Source: Streptomyces werraensis (GTDB lineage Bacteria > Actinomycetota > Actinomycetes > Streptomycetales > Streptomycetaceae). Taken from it: 64,000 nt of DNA. A program made the position numbers and the translations under genes. The notes under the pieces are model-generated. The model was given only the letters and a program-made list of their open reading frames with translations, ran no database searches and was not told the origin of the DNA. The DNA lies in contig BNBX01000006.1 of the NCBI GenBank assembly GCA_014656175.1, positions 434,001 through 498,000 on the forward strand, read 5' to 3'. Below are positions 1-9,301 of the stretch, piece by piece (the stretch's first letter is position 1; each line of letters opens with the position of its first letter).

Positions 1-2851
1 AGCGCAGCACGGTGTCACGGGCGAGCGAGATGAAGGCGTCACGGTCCGGCGGGTCCATCCCCCACGCGTTCGGGAAGTCGTTCCACACCAGGATGCCGTG
101 GCGGTCGCAGGCGGCGAAGAACTCCTCGCGGTCGCTGCTGCCGACCCAGTTGCGGATCATGGTGAAGTTCATGTCGCGGTGCATGCGCACGGCCGCGTCC
201 ATGCGCTCCGCCGGCATGCGGCGCAGCAGTTCGTCCCAGCCCCAGTTGCCGCCGCGGGCCAGTACCCGCACCCCGTTGACGCTGATCTTCAGCGGGTCGG
301 GGGTGTTGGACACGGAGGTGACATCGGTCCAGTCGTCACCGTCGTCGGACACCTGGACGACGTAGGTCTTCGGGTAGGCGGTTTCCCAGAGGACGGCGAT
401 GCGGTCGAAGGAGCGCGGCGATCCGAGGTCGACCTGGATCCACTGGTGGTCCTCGTACGCGGACGACCAGCGGGTGTTCGGATCGCCGTCGGTGGCGTGG
501 GAGGCCGGCTTGTCGGGCTCCTCGGTGGAGGCGGTGGCCGTCCGGCGCAGTGCGAGGTCGGTGCCGGGGTCGTCGGTGTCGACGACGCTCAGGCTCCACA
601 GGGAGTTGCCCCAGCTGGTGTTGCGCAGACCGCACTGCAGGCGGACATAGCGTGCGGTCGTCCGCTCGAAGTCCTCGACCTGGAGACTGGCGTTGCCGCT
701 TGTGAAGGGGAGCGGTACGGCACCGTTGTCGACGGACTTCACATCGGTCCAGTCCGAGTCGTCCGCCGACACCTGGACCACGAAGGTCTTGGCGTACGCC
801 TGCTCCCAGGTGAGGTCGACCCGGTCGAACGACTGGAGCGAGCCCAGGTCCACGCGTATCCACTGGTCGTCCTCGAACTTGGAGGACCAGCGGGTGGTGT
901 CGTCGCCGTCGGTGGCGTTGGCGGGGCCGTGGTCGTCCTGGTCGGAGCTGGAGGCCTCAGCGGCCGCGTGCAGGGCGAGGTCGATGCCGGGCCGGGCGCT
1001 GTCGCCGACGGAGAGGGACCACAGGGAGCTGCCCCAGGAGGTGGCCCGGGTGAGGCATCTGATGCGGACGTAGCGGGCCTGCTGCCGTTCGAACGTCACG
1101 GTCTGCGTGCAGGCGTCGCCGGACGCGGTGAACGGCAGCGGTACGTCGTACTCGTAGCCGAACTGGCGGATGCCGAACTTCGCGGTGCGACGGTCGCTCT
1201 CCCGGCCGTCGACGGACGCCGTCAGGGTGAGGTCGTGCAGGTGTGGCTCGCCCAGCCCGTTGGGCCACCAGAGTTTGGGGTCGCGCAGCTTCAACTGGGC
1301 AAACGCGTCGGGGGCGAAGACGACGTCGACGCTCCGGCCGGGCTTCACGGTGACGGTCCTGGAGACGCGTACCCCGTCGAAGGACGCGGCGACCGTGGTG
1401 CGGAGGTCGTCGGTGCCGGCGTTACGGACCGGGACGACCACGGTCACCTCCGCGACCGACAGGTCCGGCAGCTTCGGCAGGGTGGTGTCCACGCGCGGGT
1501 CGCCGATGACGGCGTGCCCGGTCGACCGCAGCCGGACGTGGTTCCAGATGCCGGCAGCCCGGTCACGTACGGCGGGCATCCAGTCCCAGCCGGAGGAGGC
1601 GAGGTACGTCGGGGAGTTGAGGTTCATCTGCTGTGCGCCGGCGTCGACCCACGCCTCGCCCGCGGGGCCCTTGTCACCAGGGCTGCCGGGGACCGGCATG
1701 GGCGAGATCCGTACGGCGAGCGCGTTGTCGCCGTGCTCGGCGAGGTGCTCGGTGACGTCGAGGGCGGCACGGGCGAACGGATGGGTCAGCTGGCCGACCT
1801 GCTTGCCGTTGAGCCAGACGTCGGCCTTGTGGTTGATGCCGTCGAACTCCAGCCAGACGTGTCGGCCGGCTCCTGTGCGCAGACCCCGCGGCAGCGCGAA
1901 ATCCCGTTTGTACCACCAGGCGTGGCGCGACAGGGCCTCGGGGACGCGCAGGTTGTTCAGGCCCACCACGGGGTCGGGCAGCCGGCCCTGCTCCACGAGG
2001 GAGCCGAGCACGGTGCCGGGGACGGTGGCGGGCAGCCAGCCGGCGGTGTCCACGGAGGCCGTCGACAAGGCGGCGCCGTCCGCCCCGGCCCAGTCGTCCA
2101 GGGTGAGCCGCCAGCCCGACTCCACGGGGACGGTCCCGTCGTCGGCGACGGTCAGCTTCGGCGGCTTGCCCGGACGGGTCCCCCAGTCGGTCCAGCCGCT
2201 CACCGCGGGGCGACGGCCCTCGACGGTGCCGTACACCTCGAAACCGTTGAGCCCCAGGGGCAGGGGACTGGAACGTTTCCGGGACATCAGGCGCACCCAA
2301 CGGGCGCGGGCGGGGCGCGGGAGCTGGATGTCGACCACGCCGCCGGTGCCCTGAGCGGTGCGGTACACGGCTGTCCAGGACTCGTTGTCGAGGGAGGTCT
2401 CCACCTCGAACACCAGGGAGTAGCTCGACTGGATCTCGTCGCCGGTGGTGCCGCTGTGCACATTGCCTTCGACGGGGGGCGTGTAGACCGGGTCGGAGGC
2501 GTCGGCTTCGAAGGTGAGACGGATGCGCGTGACCTCGCCGATCGCCTGGAGGTCGACGGCGATCCACTGCGGATCGCCGCCCTCGGCGCGCCATCCGCTG
2601 CCCTTGACGCCCGGGGACGTGAGGCGGTCGACGACGAACGACCCGGGCGTGGCGGCGTAGGCGGTGGAGGACGCCGTAACGGGACGGTACCGGGCCAGCT
2701 CACCACCGGCGGCCCGTGCGCCGGCGGGGGCGGCAGCGGCGGGTGACCCGGGCAGCGCGGCACCGAGGCCGAACCCGGCCAGCAGGACGGGTCCCGTGGT
2801 GACTACGGCCCGTCGCGACGGCAGGCGCGACGGACCCGATCGATCGGTCAT
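1..2851 (-). CDS. GH2 glycosidase with discoidin domains (3' end outside window)
   Basis: About 950 codons are visible; the C-terminus runs off the left edge. ATG at 2851-2849 follows AGGGGA at about 10 bases. The N-terminus has a Tat-like signal (SRRAVV, then a hydrophobic run to about residue 42). Domains in order: an F5/8 type C (discoidin) domain, about 50-170; a GH2 sugar-binding jelly roll and Ig-like region, about 190-565 (FDGINHKADVWLNG); two tandem discoidin-like units, about 565-850 (DLGS, TRWSS, QWI); then the start of the GH2 TIM barrel (NGVRVLARGGNWGW, HRDMNFTMIRNW). The barrel is closest in style to exo-glucosaminidase/mannosidase GH2 enzymes, but the catalytic Glu residues lie outside the window, so substrate is open. 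It is probably secreted and acts on a polysaccharide. It is divergent from the gene at 3144. Confidence 0.85.
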   Translation of the reverse strand, partial: MTDRSGPSRLPSRRAVVTTGPVLLAGFGLGAALPGSPAAAAPAGARAAGGELARYRPVTASSTAYAATPGSFVVDRLTSPGVKGSGWRAEGGDPQWIAVDLQAIGEVTRIRLTFEADASDPVYTPPVEGNVHSGTTGDEIQSSYSLVFEVETSLDNESWTAVYRTAQGTGGVVDIQLPRPARARWVRLMSRKRSSPLPLGLNGFEVYGTVEGRRPAVSGWTDWGTRPGKPPKLTVADDGTVPVESGWRLTLDDWAGADGAALSTASVDTAGWLPATVPGTVLGSLVEQGRLPDPVVGLNNLRVPEALSRHAWWYKRDFALPRGLRTGAGRHVWLEFDGINHKADVWLNGKQVGQLTHPFARAALDVTEHLAEHGDNALAVRISPMPVPGSPGDKGPAGEAWVDAGAQQMNLNSPTYLASSGWDWMPAVRDRAAGIWNHVRLRSTGHAVIGDPRVDTTLPKLPDLSVAEVTVVVPVRNAGTDDLRTTVAASFDGVRVSRTVTVKPGRSVDVVFAPDAFAQLKLRDPKLWWPNGLGEPHLHDLTLTASVDGRESDRRTAKFGIRQFGYEYDVPLPFTASGDACTQTVTFERQQARYVRIRCLTRATSWGSSLWSLSVGDSARPGIDLALHAAAEASSSDQDDHGPANATDGDDTTRWSSKFEDDQWIRVDLGSLQSFDRVDLTWEQAYAKTFVVQVSADDSDWTDVKSVDNGAVPLPFTSGNASLQVEDFERTTARYVRLQCGLRNTSWGNSLWSLSVVDTDDPGTDLALRRTATASTEEPDKPASHATDGDPNTRWSSAYEDHQWIQVDLGSPRSFDRIAVLWETAYPKTYVVQVSDDGDDWTDVTSVSNTPDPLKISVNGVRVLARGGNWGWDELLRRMPAERMDAAVRMHRDMNFTMIRNWVGSSDREEFFAACDRHGILVWNDFPNAWGMDPPDRDAFISLARDTVLR

Positions 2852-2917
2852 GTGTGTGACGTCCCCTCAGGAGCGCAGGGCGCGATGACCGGTTCCGCAC
2901 CGTGGGGCGGGACCGGA

Positions 2918-2931
2918 TGACAACGTTGCCA
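2918..2931. promoter_or_regulatory. LacI-type operator candidate 1
   Basis: TGACAACGTTGCCA, a near-palindrome centred on AACGTT, lies 67 bases upstream of the GH2 start. The same core recurs at 3112, in front of the divergent gene. Palindromes with a central CG are typical of LacI-family operators. No LacI gene is visible in the window. Confidence 0.5.
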
Positions 2932-3111
2932 AAGGCTGGGTCCGCCGGGTGCCGCCTGTCAACCCTCCGGACGTTGGAGGAGCGTGTTGCGCAACTCGCT
3001 CACCATGTGCGGCGCAACTGCTGACCGTTCCCCGTACGCCCAGTCTCTCGCTTCCGCGCACCCGAGCTATTGACGTATCGACTGGCGGACCGAAGAATTC
3101 ACGCCATTGCC

Positions 3112-3125
3112 TGACAACGTTGTCT
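3112..3125. promoter_or_regulatory. LacI-type operator candidate 2
   Basis: TGACAACGTTGTCT shares its first 11 bases with the site at 2918 and is nearly a perfect dyad (TGACAACGTTGTCA). It ends 18 bases before the GTG at 3144, so a bound repressor would block the start of that gene. Confidence 0.5.
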
Positions 3126-3143
3126 GACTGAGAGGTGCCGCAC

Positions 3144-6100
3144 GTGCTGCCGAGACCCCCCTTGGACCGTCGCCGCTTCATCCAGCTTCTCGGCGCCACG
3201 AGTGCGCTGGCCTCCCTGCCTCTCGCCCTTGGCAGCGGCACGGCTCAGGCCCACGGACAACAGCGGAGCCACACGGCGTCCGACCCGGTGGCGGACATCT
3301 ACCACCGCGTCCTGCTGAACCACACCCGGTGGACGGAAACCCAGTGGGACGCGGCCCGCGGCTACTACACGGACAAGGATTTCAGCTTCGCCGTCGTGCT
3401 CGGCCATGCGGTCCTGCTCACCCGCGGCAGCTACGACGAGGTCCGAGCGGGGACGGAGAAGCAGGTCCTCAAGGCTCGGACGATAGCGACCATCAAGCAC
3501 TTCGCCGCGTCCAACAGACTGACGGGCGGCACCCAATGGGGCCGGAGACTGTTCTTCGACACCACGTTCCAGCTGTACTTCGTTCTCGCCGCGCGGCTGC
3601 TGTGGGACGACCTCGACGAGACCACTCGCGTCCATGTCGACACCATCGCCCGTGAACAGGCCGCCTACACCACCGCGTTGGGCACGGGCAACGACCCGGC
3701 CTCGGGCAGCTGGACCCCTCGGGGACTGCTCGGCGGCCACGAAGGAGACACCAAGCTCGAGGAGATGGGTGTCTACGCGCAGTCCCTGGCCCCGGGGCTG
3801 GCCTGGGCCGTGGACGACCCACGGCACGGTGACTGGGTCACGGCATTCGGTGCGTGGTCGCGCAACGAGGCCGGACTGCCCCAAGCGGACCTGGCGAACC
3901 CGGCGCGCGTGGACGGGGTTCCCGTCTCGGACAACACCGCCCGCAACCTGTACGACACCTTCATCGTCGAGAACCACGGCTCGTTCGGCCCTCACTACCA
4001 GGAGGAACTGTGGCGCACATCGGGCCGTAATGCCGCCCACTTCATCGCCGCGGGCCGGCCGCTGCCCCAGGTGCTCACCAACCAGCCGAACGCCGATCAG
4101 CTGTGGAGCACCCTCCTCGGTGTGATGAGTGACGCCGGTGAGCCGCTGATGCCGATGGTCGACGACCGGGAGCACCTCTACGGCCGCGACGTCATCCCGC
4201 TCGCGTTCCTCGCCCAGGTGGTGGGGGACAGGGCTGCGGCCCGGGCGGAAGTCGCCCTGGCGGAGCGACTGGAGGCATACCAGAGTTACCCGCCGGAATT
4301 CCGGATCGCGAAGTTCTCGGGCGAACCGAAGTACGAGCCGGAGGCCCGCGCGGAAGTCGCCATCAGCTACCTCCTGCACCTGTGGGCGAACGAACAGGGC
4401 CGTACGGTCCGCCCCCTCTCCACGGACGAACTGTTCGAACACGCCGCGGGTGTCACCGACTTCGGCCCCGGACCCGGCCTGGTGTCGCACCAGACGCCCG
4501 GGGCATGGGCGGGTGCCGTGACCAAGCCCGGCTTCGTGAAGTTCGCCTGGCAACCCGGCCACGACGACTGGCTCTTCAAGCTCAGCGGGTCCACGCCGAT
4601 GTTCCTGCCGACGACATCCCTCAAGGCGACGCAGCGCCGGGTGCGGACGTACCGCAGGATCCGGGACGGATTCGACGGCAGCGCCACGATGCTCCAGGTG
4701 GGCTCCGGGTACGCCGGATTCACCACGCTTCCCACCGGCGCCGTCGTGTACGCGACGTCGGGCGTCGCCGCGGGGGAGGGGCACCTGGAGATCCACAACC
4801 TGACGATGCCGGGCGTGCCCGGCCTGACCGGGGCGCGGACCTACCGCTTCGCCGAGGGAAGCGCCACGGTGGCCTCGGCCGACTCCCGGCCGCCCACGTC
4901 GGCCGCGCGCGTCGACGAGGTGACGTTCGCGCGCACCGAGGTGCGGCATCTGCGCATGCTCGGTGTGCGGCCCGACCCGACCTACGGATACTCGCTCTTC
5001 GCGTTCGAAGCGCGCGACGGCGCGGACGGCGCGGATCTGGCCCGGACCGGTACGGCCACCGCCTCCTCCTACGACAGCGGCAAGGAGCCGGCGCTGGCGG
5101 TGGACGGCAGCACGACCACCCGGTGGGCGGTGTCACGGGGCGACCGCCCCCGGGCGGACAGCTGGCTGGCTGTCGACCTCGGTGCTCCGCACGCGGTGGA
5201 CCGGGTCACCCTGCGCTGGGAGGCCGCCGCGGGGCGCGCCTACACGGTGCAGGGGTCGGCGGACGGACTCCAGTGGGAGGACCTCGCCTCCTGGCCGGTG
5301 CCCGACGTCATCAGCCGGGGCGGATGGCTGGACGTCGACGGACGCGCGGGCCTGGTGGTGCGGGGCGGCGCCTCCGGCCTGACGGTCCACCAGGACGAGA
5401 TCATCCTGGCCGACGGCCCGGCCGCACCCCTCCTGGTCGAGGGATTCCCCGGCGCCTCGCCCCGTGGCCTGCGCGAGCGGGCCGCGGCATCCGCGCCACG
5501 AGCGGACGCCGAAGCCGTCCGCGCCGCCCTCACCGACGATCACCTCAGCCTGTTCAACCTGTCGGGCGAGCCCGTCACGACGCGCGTCGACGTACCGCAG
5601 ACCGGGCCCGCGAGGCTGCTGTTCGAGGGGCTCCAGACCCTGACCGACGGCGGCACCGCCTACGACGCCGAACTCGACGCGGCGGAAGCCCGGCTGCTGT
5701 CGCCACGGCTGACCGTACGCCCGCTCAACGGCCGTCCTCTGCCGGCGGGTCTGCGGGCGCGCGTGGTCCACGGCACGACGGTCGAACTCACGGGGCCGGC
5801 CTGCCGCGTGCAGGTGACCGCCCAAGGGCGAAGTGAGGTGGCGGTGGTCAGAGCGGGCCGCACCACGACGGTCACCGTGAAGCGGGCCACCGCCTACCCC
5901 CTGCGTGATCTGGCACTGGGTTGCACGGTGTTCCCGACCAGTCCCTTGCCGCCGGGCATGTCGGACCCGTCCGCCGCTGTCGACGGCGATCCGGCGACGG
6001 CGTGGACGCCCGGCCCGAACGGCCGCCTGGTCGTCGACCTCGGGGCCCGGCTCCGTGTCCGCGACATCCGCACGGAATGGACGAACGGCCGCGTACCGGG

Positions 6101-6272
6101 ACTACGCGTCGAGTTCAGCAGTGACGGAATCACCTACACCCCGACCGGTCAGCTCACGGGCCGTGGCCGCGACCGGCACCTCAGCACGGACATCACCGCC
6201 CGCTACGTGGCCCTGGCGACCGACGCGGGACACGAGGGCGGTGGCCGCCTGATCCACCTGTCCCTGCAGTGA
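3144..6272 (+). CDS. Tat-exported protein with two discoidin domains, probable polysaccharide-degrading enzyme
   Basis: 1042 residues from GTG 3144. An upstream in-frame GTG at 3135 is possible, but AGAGG at 3131-3135 is spaced correctly only for 3144. The signal is Tat type (DRRRFIQLLG, then a hydrophobic stretch). Residues about 45-430 are rich in Trp, Tyr and His and alpha-helical (for example ENHGSFGPHYQEELW), recalling the alpha/alpha-toroid of polysaccharide lyases. A beta-rich stretch follows to about 630. Two F5/8 type C domains lie at about 630-750 and 925-1042 (AVDGSTTTRW, AVDGDPATAW). I do not recognise the catalytic family with certainty. Pairing with the GH2 gene through a shared palindrome suggests both act on one carbohydrate. 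Confidence 0.8.
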   Translation: MLPRPPLDRRRFIQLLGATSALASLPLALGSGTAQAHGQQRSHTASDPVADIYHRVLLNHTRWTETQWDAARGYYTDKDFSFAVVLGHAVLLTRGSYDEVRAGTEKQVLKARTIATIKHFAASNRLTGGTQWGRRLFFDTTFQLYFVLAARLLWDDLDETTRVHVDTIAREQAAYTTALGTGNDPASGSWTPRGLLGGHEGDTKLEEMGVYAQSLAPGLAWAVDDPRHGDWVTAFGAWSRNEAGLPQADLANPARVDGVPVSDNTARNLYDTFIVENHGSFGPHYQEELWRTSGRNAAHFIAAGRPLPQVLTNQPNADQLWSTLLGVMSDAGEPLMPMVDDREHLYGRDVIPLAFLAQVVGDRAAARAEVALAERLEAYQSYPPEFRIAKFSGEPKYEPEARAEVAISYLLHLWANEQGRTVRPLSTDELFEHAAGVTDFGPGPGLVSHQTPGAWAGAVTKPGFVKFAWQPGHDDWLFKLSGSTPMFLPTTSLKATQRRVRTYRRIRDGFDGSATMLQVGSGYAGFTTLPTGAVVYATSGVAAGEGHLEIHNLTMPGVPGLTGARTYRFAEGSATVASADSRPPTSAARVDEVTFARTEVRHLRMLGVRPDPTYGYSLFAFEARDGADGADLARTGTATASSYDSGKEPALAVDGSTTTRWAVSRGDRPRADSWLAVDLGAPHAVDRVTLRWEAAAGRAYTVQGSADGLQWEDLASWPVPDVISRGGWLDVDGRAGLVVRGGASGLTVHQDEIILADGPAAPLLVEGFPGASPRGLRERAAASAPRADAEAVRAALTDDHLSLFNLSGEPVTTRVDVPQTGPARLLFEGLQTLTDGGTAYDAELDAAEARLLSPRLTVRPLNGRPLPAGLRARVVHGTTVELTGPACRVQVTAQGRSEVAVVRAGRTTTVTVKRATAYPLRDLALGCTVFPTSPLPPGMSDPSAAVDGDPATAWTPGPNGRLVVDLGARLRVRDIRTEWTNGRVPGLRVEFSSDGITYTPTGQLTGRGRDRHLSTDITARYVALATDAGHEGGGRLIHLSLQ

Positions 6273-6322
6273 CACCAGGCCCGCTCCAGGCCGATGGTTC
6301 ACCCACGACGCCGTGCAGCCCT

Positions 6323-6359
6323 CCCTCCCGGCCAACACCCATGTTGTCGGCCGGGAGGG
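6323..6359 (+). terminator. hairpin terminator after the discoidin protein
   Basis: CCCTCCCGGCC (6323-6333) pairs perfectly with GGCCGGGAGGG (6349-6359), an 11-bp GC-rich stem. An inner AACA/TGTT pairing may extend it. It lies 50 bases beyond the stop at 6272. There is no U-tract, which is common for Streptomyces terminators. Confidence 0.75.
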
Positions 6360-6577
6360 CCCTCGTGCGGGTGGGTCCGCCGGCCGATCATCACCCCAGA
6401 CGCTCGAGTCGGGGCCTCTTCGCCATCGGAGCCGGCGTTTCGCCTGCCGGGGTCTGCTTGCCAGGGACACGGTGATATGTGGAAGGAGCCGGGGACTGCC
6501 CGAGCGGCGGCCTGTCCGCGGCAGTGGACGTGATCGGCACCGCACCTGTTGATGCGCATCAGCCTCGCCCTTCCCTC

Positions 6578-6620
6578 TTGACAGGGCTACCCGCCGACGC
6601 GACCGTTGAGAGCGCTCTCA
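6578..6620 (+). promoter_or_regulatory. promoter -35 with LacI-type operator for the GH43 gene
   Basis: TTGACA (6578-6583) is a consensus -35; the -10 about 17 bases later is weak (GACCGT). Immediately downstream is the perfect 14-bp palindrome TGAGAGCGCTCTCA (6607-6620). It has the architecture of LacI-family operators such as CebR boxes (GGGAGCGCTCCC) but a different sequence, so it is probably read by a different regulator. Confidence 0.6.
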
Positions 6621-6647
6621 CTCACGTCATGTACACGAGGAGAAGTG

Positions 6648-7799
6648 ATGCGCTCTTCGCGTTGGCTCGCCGGCGCCCTTCCGCTGGGGCTCGTCGGCCT
6701 CCTCGTGTTCGGGCAGGCCGCGACCGCTGCCCAGCCGGACGAGCGGCCTGCCGACCGGCGCGCCCAGGAGACGCACAGAGACGCGACGAAGCGGGCAGTG
6801 ACCGTGTCGGATCAGCCCTCGACGCTGGGGCGCTCCCTGGTGGGCGGGGCGGACCCGACCGTGATCAAGGTGGGCGACCTGTATGTCTCGGCCAAAGCCG
6901 TGGACGGCGGGATCGCGGTGCGCACGGCCGCCACCCCGGAGGCCGTGGCCACAGCGCCCAAGCACCAGGTGTGGCGGGACACCGCCGGTCTGGGCGAGGT
7001 GTGGGCGCCGGAGATCGTGCACCACGACGGCCAGTACCGGATCTACTTCGCCGCCGGCCGGGGCGCGGCCCACCGGATGTACCACATAGGGTCAGCCAAC
7101 CCGACGTCCGGCTACTCCGCGGCCGTCAAGGTGTCCCTGCCCGGCGACAAGTGGGCCATCGACGGGGTGCCCTTCACCTACAACGGGCAGCGCTGGTTCG
7201 TGTGGTCGGGGTGGTCCGGCGACACCAACGTCGAACAGAACCTCTACCTCGCCCGGATGAGCAGCCCCACCGCGGCCACCGGCGACCGGTACGTCATCTC
7301 GCAGCCGCGCGAGCCCTGGGAGCGGGTCGTGGGCAACCCGTACATCAACGAGGCTCCCCAGCCTGTCGTCGACCCCTCCGGGCGGCTGCACGTCGTCTAC
7401 TCCGCGAACGGCAGCTGGAGTGACAAGTACTGCATCGCCGACTTGCGGCTGCGGGCGGGCGGCGACCCCACGTACGTCTGGGACTGGTACAAGAGCAACG
7501 GCTGCCTCTTCGGCTCGCACGCGCCGTCCATGATGTCCGGCTGGACTCCGACCGTGAACGTCAACGGACCCGGCCACCACTCGTTCATCCTGCCCCGGGG
7601 CGACGTCAACGCAGCTCCGCCCTCCGGAAACCGCTTCCCCATCCTGTACCACGCGGTCGCCAAGGGCACCCCCTACTCGTGGTCCAACCGCTACTGGTAC
7701 TCCGGTACGGCGGTCTGGTGGAGCAACACCACCTACCGGCGAGCCAACGTTCCCGGGAGCACGACCGATGCGGGCTACAGCCTGAAGTTCTTCGAGTAG
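6648..7799 (+). CDS. GH43 secreted arabinofuranosidase-type enzyme
   Basis: 383 residues from ATG 6648, with AGGAGA five bases upstream. The signal peptide is residues 1-28 (hydrophobic LPLGLVGLLVFG, AxA-type end). The five-bladed-propeller family GH43 is indicated by the three expected acids in their motifs: ADPTV (D69, base), WAIDGVPF (D172, pKa modulator) and INEAPQ (E235, acid). Overall pattern and length resemble GH43 subfamily 26 exo-alpha-1,5-L-arabinofuranosidases known from Streptomyces; substrate is inferred. Its end overlaps the end of the convergent LysR gene by 25 bases. Carbohydrate induction through the palindrome at 6607 is likely. Confidence 0.85.
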   Translation: MRSSRWLAGALPLGLVGLLVFGQAATAAQPDERPADRRAQETHRDATKRAVTVSDQPSTLGRSLVGGADPTVIKVGDLYVSAKAVDGGIAVRTAATPEAVATAPKHQVWRDTAGLGEVWAPEIVHHDGQYRIYFAAGRGAAHRMYHIGSANPTSGYSAAVKVSLPGDKWAIDGVPFTYNGQRWFVWSGWSGDTNVEQNLYLARMSSPTAATGDRYVISQPREPWERVVGNPYINEAPQPVVDPSGRLHVVYSANGSWSDKYCIADLRLRAGGDPTYVWDWYKSNGCLFGSHAPSMMSGWTPTVNVNGPGHHSFILPRGDVNAAPPSGNRFPILYHAVAKGTPYSWSNRYWYSGTAVWWSNTTYRRANVPGSTTDAGYSLKFFE

Positions 7800-8833
7800 G
7801 CGGAAGACGATTCGGCGCTGCACGAACCGGTCCTCGACGCTCCCGAAGACATGGCGTCGGCGAACGTGGGAGCGACCGCGCGTGCTGCGTCGAGGAGGGC
7901 TGCGACGGTGGGTCGTTCGTGGCGGCCGGGCAGCCAGGCCAGCGCCGCGCTGGACATGGGTGCGTCGGTGACGTGGACGTAGTGGATGCCGGGGCGTGGG
8001 TACAGGCGGCGGGCGGCTTCGGGCAGGAAGCTGATGGCGCGTCCGCGGGCGACTTCGGTCAGGAGTCCTTCGATGTCTGTGACGACGGGGCCGTACTGCA
8101 CGGGGGTGCCGTCGGGGCGGGGGTTGACGGTCCAGTCGTCCCACCAGGTGCGGGACACGCTGGCGGGCATGTCGACCACGCGGTGTTCTGCGAGGTCGGT
8201 GAGGGTGAGTGGACGGCCGACGGCGGGGTCTGCCAGTGGGTCCGACGACGGCAGGCAGGCGACTCGGGGTTCGACGGCGAGGGTCATGGTGCGCAGTGGC
8301 GGGGGGAGCGGGGGGCGGAGGAAGGCGGCGTCGACGTCGTCGGCGAGGCGTTCGAACTGGTCGCCGAACGTCAGCAGGCGCAGTTCGACGGAGAGGGCCG
8401 GGTGGCGGCGCGTCAGTTCGTCGAGGATGGCGTGTGTGTAGGGCATGGCCGATTCACCTGCGACGAATCCCAGTACGAGGCGGCCCCGCACGCGCCGGGA
8501 CTGCTCGGCGGCACGGCTGCGCAGCCGGGACATCGCGGTGAGGACGTTCTCCGCCTCGGGCAGCAGGGTCCGGCCCGCTTCGGTGAGGCGTACGGATCTG
8601 CTCGTGCGGTCGACCAGGGTGACCCCGAGCCGGTTCTCCAGGAGGCGGATCTGCCGACTCAGGGAGGGCTGGGTCATGTACAGCCGTTGCGCGGCCCGTC
8701 CGAAATGAAGTTCCCGCGCCAGCGTGAGGAAGAGTCTGAGCTGGTGGGTGGTGGGGTCGTGGTCATCGCCGGATGTCTCCGGACGGCCGGCTGCCCCTGG
8801 GTTGGGTCGCTCTTCGGACGGAACCTGCTCCAT
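7775..8833 (-). CDS. LysR-family transcriptional regulator
   Basis: 352 residues from ATG 8833. The N-terminal winged HTH is clear (LRLFLTLARELHFGRAAQRL, TQPSLSRQIRLLENRLG), followed by the periplasmic-binding-type effector domain (VRGRLVLGFV, SFLPEAA). Longer upstream extensions lack homology to the family. The start has no strong ribosome site. It is convergent with, and overlaps by 25 bases, the GH43 gene. The next gene upstream (9302) is divergent across 468 bases, so the target is not obvious. Confidence 0.85.
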   Translation of the reverse strand: MEQVPSEERPNPGAAGRPETSGDDHDPTTHQLRLFLTLARELHFGRAAQRLYMTQPSLSRQIRLLENRLGVTLVDRTSRSVRLTEAGRTLLPEAENVLTAMSRLRSRAAEQSRRVRGRLVLGFVAGESAMPYTHAILDELTRRHPALSVELRLLTFGDQFERLADDVDAAFLRPPLPPPLRTMTLAVEPRVACLPSSDPLADPAVGRPLTLTDLAEHRVVDMPASVSRTWWDDWTVNPRPDGTPVQYGPVVTDIEGLLTEVARGRAISFLPEAARRLYPRPGIHYVHVTDAPMSSAALAWLPGRHERPTVAALLDAARAVAPTFADAMSSGASRTGSCSAESSSAYSKNFRL

Positions 8834-9301
8834 ACATCCGAGGCTATCGATCGGGCGAGGGGCGGGGTGGGAGAACGGTGCTTCCTCGTATGAGGTCCGG
8901 TGCGCGATGTGGTCGGGGGTGACTCGAAGGGGCCGCGCCGGCCGCACCGGCTGCGCCGCCGACCGCGCCGCTTGAGCTGTCGGACGCTGTCGGTTCGGCG
9001 GTCGACCGGCTGCCGTGGGGCGGGCGGGCGCCGACGAGGGAGCCCGGGAGCGACGATGCACCGGTGGTTATCGATACGGCCCGGCAACGCATAGGAAAAT
9101 TCTTCTCCCGCCGGGGATCCCGCTCGAAGATGGGGATGACTTCGCTGCTGTGGGATGGGGGGAAGAAGCAGGCGTGCCTGGTCGCACCGGTTCCCTGACG
9201 TGATCAACTCCGAGCAACTCCTGCTGCGGCAGGGAGTGTGCCGTTGCCTGACGGCGGCGGTGAGCGGGCAGGCAGCGTCGAGAGATGAGGGGGAGGGAAA
9301 G
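8834..9301. other. divergent intergenic region, no gene seen
   Basis: 468 bases between the LysR start and the membrane-protein start. Open frames here show no recognisable family. It presumably carries both promoters; a short TTATCGATA dyad near 9067 is the only structure noted. Confidence 0.4.

Larger units (their letters stand above)
6273..6647. other. intergenic region before the GH43 gene
   Basis: 375 bases with no convincing gene. It holds the hairpin at 6323-6359 and the promoter/operator at 6578-6620, listed separately. Confidence 0.6.

Noticed and set aside
98..2746. Plus-strand open frame of 882 codons
   Set aside because: It is antisense to the GH2 gene, Val/Gly/Ala biased and without any domain; the minus strand encodes a clear enzyme.
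3135..3143. GTG 3135 as start of the discoidin protein
   Set aside because: The only good ribosome site (AGAGG 3131-3135) overlaps this codon and is correctly spaced for GTG 3144.
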